64,000 nt of DNA, from contig NZ_AMSF01000019.1 in the NCBI RefSeq assembly GCF_000334915.1, positions 19,747-83,746 on the forward strand. The letters are read 5' to 3'. The notes below the pieces were generated by a model. That model was given only the letters and a program-made list of their open reading frames with translations. It searched no databases and was not told the DNA's origin. The translations under genes were made by a program, and so were the position numbers. This DNA is from Dyella ginsengisoli LA-4 (GTDB taxonomy: Bacteria; Pseudomonadota; Gammaproteobacteria; Xanthomonadales; Rhodanobacteraceae). Shown here piece by piece: positions 16,892 through 24,316 of the stretch. The stretch's first letter is position 1. The number at the start of each line of letters is the position of its first letter.

Positions 16892-19194
16892 TCGCCAAGA
16901 AGGTCAGCAAGAGGGCAGACCGCAAGAGCAGTGCGGCGGACCTGTTCAACTACATCACGGCACCTGAGAAGGCCGAACCAAAGGATTCCAACGACCATGA
17001 GTTCAGTGATCGCGAACGACAGCGAGGCCGAAGAGTTCTTGAATCTGCTCTCCGCGATTTGCTCGCGGCAGAGGAAAGTCTCGGCAGCGCTCGACGAGCT
17101 GGTCCTGTTGTTGCAGATGCCATCCGAAGACGTGCTGCGGGTCTTGCGCGGCTTGCTCATCCCCTTGGACCAGGAGATGGGCCAAGTGAACCTGGCGATC
17201 GCACAGCGGATGCTCCCGCTGGCGGTCAAGGAGTAACCCATGGAAGTGAATCTCAGCGACGCCTTGCCGCTGCTGCGGACGATCTTGAGGCAGCACGACA
17301 CCATCTTAGAGCGGCTGGAAAGCCTGGTGCTGACTTTGAAGCACGAGCCCGAGCCCGTAGAGCCTACCTTGCGCGCGTTGCTGAAACCGCTGCACAACGG
17401 GCTGTCGGAAGCCAAGGACACGCTGTCGCGCCGGGATTCGGGCGCGGCATCCAGTACATCCGCAAAGAAGGCGTAGAGGTCGCGACCAATTGCTTGTCGG
17501 TCGACACCGCAGCGGCCGAGATGGACGCCCTAAGCGCCGAAAATCCACGCGTAAAGGATCCGCTCTACCACCTGGTGATTTCATGGATGGAGGGCGAGTC
17601 ACCTTCGCCCGACCAAGCGTTCGAGGCCGTGGCCTACACCCTCAAGCAGCTCGGCTTCGAGGGGCACCAGTTCGTCGCCGCGATCCACCGGGACACCGAG
17701 AACGTGCACACCCACGTCATGGTCAACCGGGTCAACCCGGAAAGCTTGCGGGCCGTGTCGCCGTCCAATGACTACTACGTCATGGACCGCAGCATGCGCG
17801 AGCTGGAGATACGCCAGGGCTGGGGCCATGCCCCCGGCCCGTACGTCGTGGTCGAGCGCAATGGCCAGAAAATCGTCGAGCGGGCCAAGGCGTCGGAGGG
17901 GGCCGCCAAGAAGGACAAACGTCGACCGGCAGGGGCCGAGCGCATGGAAGAGAGTGCCGGCGAGGAAAGCCTGCACACGTTCGTCCGGGGGGCTCCGAGA
18001 AAGGCGGTGCTGGCGCTGTTCAAGACCGAAGGCGTGACCTGGGCAGCGCTGCACCAGGAGCTGGCCAAGCACCAGCTGGCTCTGCGCCGGAAAGGGCAGG
18101 GGCTTGCGATCCATTCGCTGACCGCGCCGGACGTCACCCCGGTAAAGGCCAGCAGCATGCACGAGGATCTGTCGCTCGGGCGGCTGGAGAAGCGCCTCGG
18201 CGCCTTCGAGCCCTGGGACCCGTCGCTGGCACCCGCACCTGTCCCGGTCCCGGATGCTGCGGACGAGGACGTGACCTCCGCGCCGGCATCGCCAGAGGAA
18301 CGCCAAGGGGGATACACCCCCGGCCGGGAGCTGGATGCAATCGACGAACGCCAGCCGCGCAGCAAGCGCGACCCCGAAAAGCGCGAGGCCCGGAAGCAGG
18401 CGAGGGCAGAAGCGCGGCGCGACCTGAAGCAGCGCTACCAGGAATACGTGGACCGCCACGTCGTGACGCGCCTGTCCAAGGATGAGGTCGGGCGTCGGCT
18501 GCGAGAGCTGGCCGCCTCGGTCAAGCAGCGAAGGGAAAGGATTAAGGCGCAGGGTGGCCCGGCCCCGGCCCGGAAGATGCTCTACAGCTTGCTTGCGCTG
18601 GACGCCGCGAAGGAGCGCATCGTCCTGATGGAGCAGATCGCCAAGGAGCGAGCGGCTCTGAAAGCCGACCCGCAGAATCAGCGGCTGAGCTACAAGGACT
18701 GGGTGCATGAGCAAGCCAAGACCGGCGATGAGGCGGCCGTCGCCCAGCTGCGCGGCTGGGCATACGCGGACCAGCGTGCGCGCAAGAACCTCGACGAGAT
18801 CGAAGCGAACGAGGCGGCACCGGGCATGTCCCCGGAATACGTCAGCGCCACTATGGCCAGCTTCGTGTTCACCCGCGTGCAGGCGCTCGATGTACGCCGG
18901 AGCGGCGCTGTCGTCTACTGGCATGGCCACCAACGCGCCTTCATCGACTATGGGCGAGTGGTCCGTATGGCCACCGACCGCATCATGGACGACGCCAGGG
19001 TGCTGGCGGCGCTCACATTCGCCCGCCAGAAGTTCGGCGGATCCTTCAAGCTCACCGGCAGCGACGCGTTCAAAGCGAAAGCGATCGAGCTGATCGCCCG
19101 GAACAACCTCGATATCAAGTTGAAGGACCCGGAGCAGCACAGCGCTCTGCAGCAGGCGAAGCAACGACACGCCCCGCGCGGACCCCGCGGTTAG
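16888..19194 (+). CDS. nikB: NikB-like (MOB-P) relaxase with an unusual internal insert
   Basis: Starts at GTG 16888. Motif I is KSSAADLFNYIT, with the likely nicking tyrosine at residue 22. Motif III is IHRDTENVHTHV near residue 266. EVATNCLSVDTAAAEM and DPLYHLVISW match the NikB/TraI family of IncI and relatives. The C-terminus (about 640-768) resembles the LPD7-type domain common in such relaxases. Residues about 36-188 read as an Arg/Ala-rich, low-information insert; in that stretch two small genes lie in another frame (16997-17236, 17240-17476). The frame stays open, so a 768-residue relaxase is predicted. No helicase domain is present. Confidence 0.85.
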   Translation: MIAKKVSKRADRKSSAADLFNYITAPEKAEPKDSNDHEFSDRERQRGRRVLESALRDLLAAEESLGSARRAGPVVADAIRRRAAGLARLAHPLGPGDGPSEPGDRTADAPAGGQGVTHGSESQRRLAAAADDLEAARHHLRAAGKPGADFEARARARRAYLARVAETAAQRAVGSQGHAVAPGFGRGIQYIRKEGVEVATNCLSVDTAAAEMDALSAENPRVKDPLYHLVISWMEGESPSPDQAFEAVAYTLKQLGFEGHQFVAAIHRDTENVHTHVMVNRVNPESLRAVSPSNDYYVMDRSMRELEIRQGWGHAPGPYVVVERNGQKIVERAKASEGAAKKDKRRPAGAERMEESAGEESLHTFVRGAPRKAVLALFKTEGVTWAALHQELAKHQLALRRKGQGLAIHSLTAPDVTPVKASSMHEDLSLGRLEKRLGAFEPWDPSLAPAPVPVPDAADEDVTSAPASPEERQGGYTPGRELDAIDERQPRSKRDPEKREARKQARAEARRDLKQRYQEYVDRHVVTRLSKDEVGRRLRELAASVKQRRERIKAQGGPAPARKMLYSLLALDAAKERIVLMEQIAKERAALKADPQNQRLSYKDWVHEQAKTGDEAAVAQLRGWAYADQRARKNLDEIEANEAAPGMSPEYVSATMASFVFTRVQALDVRRSGAVVYWHGHQRAFIDYGRVVRMATDRIMDDARVLAALTFARQKFGGSFKLTGSDAFKAKAIELIARNNLDIKLKDPEQHSALQQAKQRHAPRGPRG
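16997..17236 (+). CDS. Nested small helical protein A, inside the relaxase gene
   Basis: A 79-residue frame, +1 relative to the relaxase, begins ATG 16997 after AAAGGA. Its composition is that of a real helical protein (LNLLSAICSRQRKVSAALDE, then LVLLLQ), whereas the relaxase frame across the same bases is Arg/Ala-rich and featureless. It aligns without gaps to the next nested gene: about 17 of 48 positions identical, sharing LVL-L, L-R-LL-PL. Genes nested in relaxase genes (mbeB and mbeD in ColE1, mobB in RSF1010) assist mobilisation, so a relaxosome role is plausible but unproven. Confidence 0.62.
   Translation: MSSVIANDSEAEEFLNLLSAICSRQRKVSAALDELVLLLQMPSEDVLRVLRGLLIPLDQEMGQVNLAIAQRMLPLAVKE
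17240..17476 (+). CDS. Nested small helical protein B, paralogue of A, inside the relaxase gene
   Basis: A 78-residue frame starting ATG 17240, three bases after the stop of nested gene A and in the same frame. A strong ribosome site (AAGGAG, 17227-17232) overlaps the end of gene A. The protein is helical (LPLLRTILRQHDTILERLES) with a polar Ser/Ala/Lys tail. The similarity to gene A indicates a tandem duplication. The recognisable relaxase sequence resumes just where this gene ends, so the pair occupies exactly the extra segment of the relaxase. Confidence 0.68.
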   Translation: MEVNLSDALPLLRTILRQHDTILERLESLVLTLKHEPEPVEPTLRALLKPLHNGLSEAKDTLSRRDSGAASSTSAKKA

Positions 19195-19368
19195 GCGGGC
19201 AGGCGCCATCTCCACGGACTTGCTCGCCGGCCGAGCTTGCGGGACCGCGTAACGGCGGCCCGGCGCTCGCCAAAGGCGAAGCCGCCAACTTATGGTTTAG
19301 CGGACGGACACGATTTGCTTTCACGATCGCGTCCAGCGGCATGCAGACAGGCGTCCGGCCCTTGCTCT
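19195..19368. other. Non-coding gap after the relaxase with hairpin motif shared with the pilS-pilV gap
   Basis: No gene is evident. The segment TAACGGCGGCCCGGCGCT (19250-19267) followed by GCCGCCAAC (19281-19289) nearly repeats 52780-52809. It can fold into nested stems (GGCGGC/GCCGCC around TCGCC/GGCGA). It may end relaxase transcription, though no T-run follows. Confidence 0.5.
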
Positions 19369-19395
19369 GTTCCGTGTTATAGATATGATACGAAA
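19369..19395 (+). promoter_or_regulatory. Promoter/operator of the traH-K operon
   Basis: The 27-bp transfer operator in forward orientation: arm GTTCCGTG, then TATAGATATGAT and TACGAAA. A -35-like TTGCTC at 19362 lies 16 bp from the -10-like TATGAT. It precedes the DotD-like gene by about 24 bp. Confidence 0.7.
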
Positions 19396-19418
19396 CACAA
19401 AGGAGACGAAGGCCCCCT

Positions 19419-19904
19419 ATGTTCCGCAAGCTCGCTCTCACTCTCACGGCCATGGCATCCCTATCGGGATGTGCTTACATGCCGTTCCACCACAAGGCGG
19501 CTGCGGACTTCGACCAGGCGCTGCTCGATAAGCAGCTGCTCGATGCGGCGCATCGGATCGAGCTGACGCAAGCAGAGCTGCGGCAGGTCAACGGAGTCAG
19601 CACGACGGACACGTTGGCCGACCAACTGAACCTCGCTTCGCAGAAAGCCAATAGCCAGCCCGTCACGATCGACTGGTCAGGCGATGCGTCCGAGCTGGTC
19701 AAGTTGCTGGCGATGCGGGACGGCCTGTCATTTGAAAAGCGCGGTGTTGCCGTTCCGCTGCCCGTTGCCGTCAACGCGAAGCGGTTGCCCTACGGCGAGG
19801 TCATGGCAATGCTGCGCGCTCAGCTCGGCTACCGCGCCACGGTCTACGGCCTGCCCGGCAAGCTGGTCATCGAATACTCCCCGAGCACCGGGGTGCTGCA
19901 CTGA
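19419..19904 (+). CDS. traH: DotD/TraH outer-membrane lipoprotein
   Basis: The 161-residue product has a lipoprotein signal with the lipobox LSGC (Cys at about residue 18), a helical linker and a C-terminal domain with VTIDWSGDASELVKLLAMRD and YGEVMAMLRAQLGYRATVY, the secretin N-domain-like fold known for DotD. DotD, DotC and DotH form the outer-membrane ring. It is first in an operon with DotC-, DotB- and IcmT-like genes; an AAAGGAG site precedes the ATG. Confidence 0.87.
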   Translation: MFRKLALTLTAMASLSGCAYMPFHHKAAADFDQALLDKQLLDAAHRIELTQAELRQVNGVSTTDTLADQLNLASQKANSQPVTIDWSGDASELVKLLAMRDGLSFEKRGVAVPLPVAVNAKRLPYGEVMAMLRAQLGYRATVYGLPGKLVIEYSPSTGVLH

Positions 19905-20740
19905 TGAACACCGTCCGTTCCCTTAGCGTGGCGCTGGCGCTGGCGCTGGCGCTCGCTGCGGCCACGGGAGTCGCACGGGCGGACAACGTCACGCCGCCTA
20001 CCCTCAACGACGTGCTGCAGCTCAAGGGACCGTCGGCCGATCAGGTCGCGGACCTGCGCGCCAAGATGCTCACGACTGCGGGTCGCACCGTCGGCTTTCG
20101 CGCTGGCCTGGCGAATCACGGTCTCGAATACAAGCGCATGCTGGACGGTCGCGCTGCAGTGCTGGACACCATGTACCAGTTCCAGACGCTTCTTGGCCCC
20201 GGCGGCGTGCTGCCACCCGTGATCGTCGAAGCTCGTGACAGCGAGTCGATCAACGACGACCAGATGCGCACCGCCACCCGCATCTACAAGATCATCCGCC
20301 CGGAGAAGCTGGTCAGTGTTCCGCCGACCTGGCGCGATTACCTCTACACCGGGCTCATCCTCAACGGCGATATTGCCCTCCCCGAGGGCGATGCTCGACC
20401 GAAGAACAAGGCCGAAATGGCCGTCTGGCAGGCCGCTGTGCGCGAGGGCTGGGCGCAGGGCCAGAAGGAGGCCACGGCCATCTTCGAGGCGAACCTCAAT
20501 CGTCTGACGCGCGACTTCAACGGGATGCTGCGTTACTCGATCCTGCTCAAGCAGCACATCATCACTCCCACCCAGGTGGCCGAGTCGCATCGCGCCGTCA
20601 CTGGCGACACCATCGAGATCAAGCTCGATGACCGTCTGCGCCGGATCACCGAGAAGGCGAAGCTCCAGACCGACCCCAGCAAGTGGCACCTGAAGGAGGC
20701 GCAAGGCGCGCCGGCAGAAGGGCAGGCGGTGAAACCGTGA
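19904..20740 (+). CDS. traI: DotC/TraI (IncI) outer-membrane protein of the type IVB system
   Basis: The 278-residue product has a signal peptide ending in GVARA and conserved DotC-type segments: PTWRDYLYTGL near residue 145, WQAAVREGWAQGQKEATAIFE near 175, and FNGMLRYSILLKQHIITPT near 205. It lacks the lipobox of Legionella DotC. Its start overlaps the traH stop (TGATG) and its stop overlaps the next start (GTGA). This is IncI TraI, unrelated to the IncP TraI relaxase. Confidence 0.88.
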   Translation: MNTVRSLSVALALALALAAATGVARADNVTPPTLNDVLQLKGPSADQVADLRAKMLTTAGRTVGFRAGLANHGLEYKRMLDGRAAVLDTMYQFQTLLGPGGVLPPVIVEARDSESINDDQMRTATRIYKIIRPEKLVSVPPTWRDYLYTGLILNGDIALPEGDARPKNKAEMAVWQAAVREGWAQGQKEATAIFEANLNRLTRDFNGMLRYSILLKQHIITPTQVAESHRAVTGDTIEIKLDDRLRRITEKAKLQTDPSKWHLKEAQGAPAEGQAVKP

Positions 20741-21909
20741 GCGCGGAGTTCGAGCCCTTCGACCTGGACGGCGACCTGACTGTCCGCCAGTTCAAGGCGT
20801 TCCTGCGGCACGTCACGCTGGCGGGCGCCAGCGACATCCTCATCCAGAGTGGCGATCACGCGTGGGTGGAAATTCACGGCCGCCAGGTGCGCGCCTCGAC
20901 CAGCACGCTGAAGCACGGGCTGATCGGTCCGCTGATCGAGGGGCTGTTCGGATCCGACGTCGTGGTTCAGGTCGGCAGCGGGCACCCCGTGGATCGCTCC
21001 CTGCAAATGCAGGGTATTGAGGACGGTCTTGAGCGTGGCCAGGTGATGCGCTTTCGCGTCAACGTCGTGCAGGCGGTGTTAGCGCGCCTGCAGAAGGGCT
21101 ACTCGATCACCATGCGCACGATCCCGCAGGATATCCCCGATATCCACAAGCAGGGCGTGGACGATGAGCTGTTGGCCGAGATGTATCCGGCCAAGGGCTT
21201 GGTGCTGGTGTGCGGCCCGACCGGCTCGGGCAAGTCGACTTTCCTCGCCGGCATCTACGCGAACGCCGGCATGACGATGCCAGACCGCAAGGTCATCACC
21301 TGCGAGGATCCCGTCGAGTTCGTGCTCGGCGGCCAGCATTGGAAGGGGCCTCAGCCGGCGCAGAGCGAAATCGGTCGGGACTTCGGCACGTTCGCGGAGT
21401 CCCTTCGTGCAGCCATGCGCCGCAAGCCCTCCATCGTCGGCATCGGCGAAATCCGCGATCTGGAAACCATCGACGCCGCGATCGAGGTTGGCCTGACCGG
21501 CCACCTGTGCCTGGCCACCATGCACACGGACTCGGTGCCCGAGACGATCAACCGCGCGATCCAGATTTACCCGCCGGCACAGCAGGCGGCGGTCGCATCG
21601 CGTCTGCTCGGTGCGATCCGCGTGATCGTGGTGCAGCGTTTGCTGAAAACCACCGACGGGCGGCGGACCGCCATCCGCGAGTACCTGGTCTTTGACCGCG
21701 AGGTCCGTGACGCCCTCTCTGCGCTTCCGTACGACCAGTGGGCGCGGTACATGCGGCACCAGCTCGAAGCCAAGCAGGGGACGCTGGACGACAAAGCCTG
21801 GGCGCTGCTGCAGGCAGGCCGGATACCGGAAGCGGAGTTCGTAGAGCTGGCAGGCGCTAAGGCGCTGAGGTCGCGCCAAGCCTTTGCCGCCGAGTCGGAG
21901 GCGGCCTGA
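20737..21909 (+). CDS. traJ: DotB/TraJ secretion ATPase, PilT-like
   Basis: I chose GTG 20737, overlapping the DotC-like stop. The 390-residue product has GASDILIQSGDHAWVEIHGR near residue 28, Walker A GPTGSGKST near residues 160-168, an Asp-box-like segment (KVITCEDPVEF), the Walker B region IVGIGEIRD and a His box (GHLCLATMHTDS). This is the PilT/DotB hexameric ATPase of the cytoplasmic complex. The partner IcmT-like gene follows at once. Confidence 0.92.
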   Translation: MSAEFEPFDLDGDLTVRQFKAFLRHVTLAGASDILIQSGDHAWVEIHGRQVRASTSTLKHGLIGPLIEGLFGSDVVVQVGSGHPVDRSLQMQGIEDGLERGQVMRFRVNVVQAVLARLQKGYSITMRTIPQDIPDIHKQGVDDELLAEMYPAKGLVLVCGPTGSGKSTFLAGIYANAGMTMPDRKVITCEDPVEFVLGGQHWKGPQPAQSEIGRDFGTFAESLRAAMRRKPSIVGIGEIRDLETIDAAIEVGLTGHLCLATMHTDSVPETINRAIQIYPPAQQAAVASRLLGAIRVIVVQRLLKTTDGRRTAIREYLVFDREVRDALSALPYDQWARYMRHQLEAKQGTLDDKAWALLQAGRIPEAEFVELAGAKALRSRQAFAAESEAA

Positions 21910-21913
21910 CACC

Positions 21914-22255
21914 ATGAAGCGATCGACCTGGCGCCATTGCTCGAACCCGCCAACCATTCCCCTGCTGCCGGGGCTTGGCGTGAGTCCGTTCGCTTTCCTG
22001 CCGCTGCTTCTGTGGCTGTTTCATTGGAGCTGGACGATGTTCTACATCGCTCTGGGCTCCGTGGCCTTGTTCGTGGTCTTGGCCAAGGTCGGATACACGC
22101 GACAGACCGCGACCGGCCTGATCCGACACCGGCTGCGTGGCAGCCGCATCCATGCACGACCGTGGTGGTATCGCAAACGATTCGCCCCGGTAGGCAACCG
22201 AGTCGGCTCTCTCCGTAGTGACGTGACCTACGACGAAGAGGGCGACGTCGAATGA
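21914..22255 (+). CDS. IcmT/TraK (IncI) small membrane protein
   Basis: The 113-residue product begins WRHCSNPP, followed by FAFLPLLLWLFHWSWTMFYIA and a second hydrophobic stretch, then a basic C-terminal part ending ARPWWYRKRF. This pattern (WRNSAKPARF..., ARPWW) is characteristic of IcmT. It starts 5 bp after the DotB-like stop, and the traJ-traK pair is standard. The symbol traK is left out to avoid confusion with the IncP-type TraK at 15.5 kb. Confidence 0.85.
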   Translation: MKRSTWRHCSNPPTIPLLPGLGVSPFAFLPLLLWLFHWSWTMFYIALGSVALFVVLAKVGYTRQTATGLIRHRLRGSRIHARPWWYRKRFAPVGNRVGSLRSDVTYDEEGDVE

Positions 22256-22262
22256 GCGCCCG

Positions 22263-22278
22263 TTCTCGCATGCGAGAA
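22263..22278. promoter_or_regulatory. Palindromic operator upstream of the methylase gene
   Basis: TTCTCGCATGCGAGAA is a perfect 16-bp palindrome and a variant of the operator at 11676, 14039 and 14111. It lies 140 bp before the methylase start, a plausible KorA- or ParB-type site separating this gene from the transfer operon. Confidence 0.65.
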
Positions 22279-22417
22279 AGCTCATTCTCGAACCGCGCTG
22301 CGCAGCCGTGTGTGTGTCCCCGCACGAGCCCGAAGCGGTCCCCCTGTTCCGCAGTGGGCGCGGTTCCCATGGTCACCGGAGTCCCATTACGACCCGGTGC
22401 TCTCCTAAGGACCCGGC

Positions 22418-24316
22418 ATGGCGCGCAGCAAAGCACCACCCCAGAACGACCCACAGCTCGGCTTTGATTTCCTATTCAACCAGACCATCAGCGCGGCCGA
22501 AGGCCTCAGCGCTACCATCGACCAAGACGACGAGGACCAGACCCATGCTAAGCGGCAACCCGATGCCCCTGTCCATCGCAGCGAAGGTGCTGCAGAAAGC
22601 AACGATCTCGCAGCTGGCGAAGGATCCGTTCACGCCGCAGGGCTGGAAGATCGTGGATCGCTGGGCTTTCAACTCACCGGAGAAGCTGGTGGAGCTGGAG
22701 CAGCAGGGCGAAATCAAGCTGATGAACCGCGTGCTGGAGCAACAGCGCCTGGAGGTGCAGGTGCTGAGCGAGTCACTGGAGCAGCGGAACAACGGAGTGG
22801 CGGAGCACGAGATTCTGGCGGCGAACGAGGTCCAGACCGAGCTGTAAAGCCTGTTGACTACCGGATCACCGCTGCGGCGCGGATCGGCAGCGGAGGTCCG
22901 AAAGCCAAGTTCCGCGACAACATCGCGGCGCTCAAGGTGCTGGCCACCGTCACGGACGAGAAGCGCCACGCCACACCTGAAGAACAGCAAACCCTCGCCC
23001 GCTACGTCGGGTGGGGCGGCTTGCCTCAGGCGTTCGATCACCGCAACGCCGACTGGCGACGTGAGTTCGAGGAACTGTCCCAGGTTCTTACCGGCGACAG
23101 CTACGCCAATGCGCGCCGCTCCACGCAGGACGCCCACTACACGCCCGTAGAGGTCATCCGCGGAATCTACAAGGGGCTCGGCCGTCTCGGCTTCACGGGC
23201 GGCCGTGTAGCGGATTTCGGCGCCGGTACCGGGCACTTCATCGGCGCGATGCCCGACGACATGCGAGCGGCATCGGATTACACGGCCGTCGAGCTGGATC
23301 CCGTGACGGCCTCGATCGGCCAGCTGCTGTACCCCAAAGCCGGCTACATCAACCGGGGCTTCGAGACCGTGTTCGTCCCCACCGGCTACTTCGATGCCGT
23401 GGTGGGCAATCCTCCGTTCGGCCAACAGTCCCTCTACGACGCGGATCACCGCGATCTGAGCGACTTCTCGATCCACAACTACTTCCTGGCCAAGTCGGTC
23501 GACAAGCTGCGGCCCGGTGGCGTCATGGCTGTGGTGGTCAGCCGGTACTTCATGGACGCGGCGAACAGCGCCGCACGCGAGCACATCGCTGAGCGTGCGC
23601 ATCTGCTTGGCGCAATCCGGCTGCCCAACACGGCGTTCAAGGAGAACGCGCTCACCGAAGTCACCACCGATATCGTGTTCTTCCAGCGGGCACGCGAGGG
23701 TGAAGTCACCAACAAGCGATGGGTCGAGATTGAACCGATCCTCGACTACGACAGCAACGACCAGATCCATATCAACCGCTACTACGTCGATCACCCGCAG
23801 CAGATGCTCGGCACCATGGCGCTTGTCCGTGGAGCGCACGGCGACAAGCCCGAGCTTCTGCCGCTCACCAGCGGCGATCTATCTGCGCACATCGACCAGG
23901 CGCTGCAGATCCTGCCGGAAGGACGCTACGTCCCTGCCGACCGGGCTGAGCCCGAGCCCGGCACGGAGCTTCCGGCGCTGGTGCTGCCTGAGAGCGTCAA
24001 GGTCGGTGGCCACTTCATCACGCCATCCGGCGAGCTGGCCCGGCGCCTGCCTGACGTGCTCACGGACCACGCCTACGAGCTGGTGGTTGCTCGCAATGCC
24101 GTTGCCGCCGAGCGCATGCGGGCCATGGTCGGCATCCGCGACACCTTACGGTGCCTCATGGCATGCGAACTCACGGGCGCCTTCGAGTGGCCGGCGGACG
24201 CCGTCGCTGGGGAGTCGGTTGCATACGTGCAGGGGGAGGATCCGTCGCCTGCGCGAGCGCCGAGGCTGTGGAGCGAAGGCAAGGACTCGGCCGACACATG
24301 CTCCGCGAGGAACTGA
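22418..24316 (+). CDS. N6-adenine methylase half of a split methylase/helicase
   Basis: The 632-residue frame carries ITAAARIGSGGPKAKFRDNI and LARYVGWGGLPQAFDHRNAD, a SAM-binding motif (VADFGAGTG near residue 264) and the catalytic NPPFG near residue 330. These are typical of the very large plasmid/ICE methylase-helicase proteins thought to protect DNA during transfer. Recognisable sequence ends near RDTLRCLMACELTGA, then about 45 featureless residues lead to a stop. The helicase half follows in the -1 frame. Residues about 43-142 are Ala/Gly-rich and overlap a nested gene (22545-22847). Confidence 0.82.
   Translation: MARSKAPPQNDPQLGFDFLFNQTISAAEGLSATIDQDDEDQTHAKRQPDAPVHRSEGAAESNDLAAGEGSVHAAGLEDRGSLGFQLTGEAGGAGAAGRNQADEPRAGATAPGGAGAERVTGAAEQRSGGARDSGGERGPDRAVKPVDYRITAAARIGSGGPKAKFRDNIAALKVLATVTDEKRHATPEEQQTLARYVGWGGLPQAFDHRNADWRREFEELSQVLTGDSYANARRSTQDAHYTPVEVIRGIYKGLGRLGFTGGRVADFGAGTGHFIGAMPDDMRAASDYTAVELDPVTASIGQLLYPKAGYINRGFETVFVPTGYFDAVVGNPPFGQQSLYDADHRDLSDFSIHNYFLAKSVDKLRPGGVMAVVVSRYFMDAANSAAREHIAERAHLLGAIRLPNTAFKENALTEVTTDIVFFQRAREGEVTNKRWVEIEPILDYDSNDQIHINRYYVDHPQQMLGTMALVRGAHGDKPELLPLTSGDLSAHIDQALQILPEGRYVPADRAEPEPGTELPALVLPESVKVGGHFITPSGELARRLPDVLTDHAYELVVARNAVAAERMRAMVGIRDTLRCLMACELTGAFEWPADAVAGESVAYVQGEDPSPARAPRLWSEGKDSADTCSARN
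22545..22847 (+). CDS. Nested 100-residue protein inside the methylase gene
   Basis: The frame starts ATG 22545 eight bases after GAGGA and ends just before the conserved part of the methylase begins. Its sequence (AAKVLQKATISQLAKDPFTP, then WKIVDRWAFNSPEKLVELEQ) is charged, helical and protein-like, with a glutamate-rich coiled-coil-like C-terminal half. The methylase frame over the same bases is Ala/Gly/Arg-rich and featureless. I do not recognise the family. As with the relaxase, a small gene lies out of frame in the N-terminal part of a large one. Confidence 0.62.
   Translation: MLSGNPMPLSIAAKVLQKATISQLAKDPFTPQGWKIVDRWAFNSPEKLVELEQQGEIKLMNRVLEQQRLEVQVLSESLEQRNNGVAEHEILAANEVQTEL

Noticed and set aside
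19245..19300. Integron attC-like appearance of the repeats at 19250-19289 and 52780-52809
   Set aside because: The conserved core sites and unpaired bases of attC are absent, no integrase is present, and the positions fit transcript-level hairpins better.
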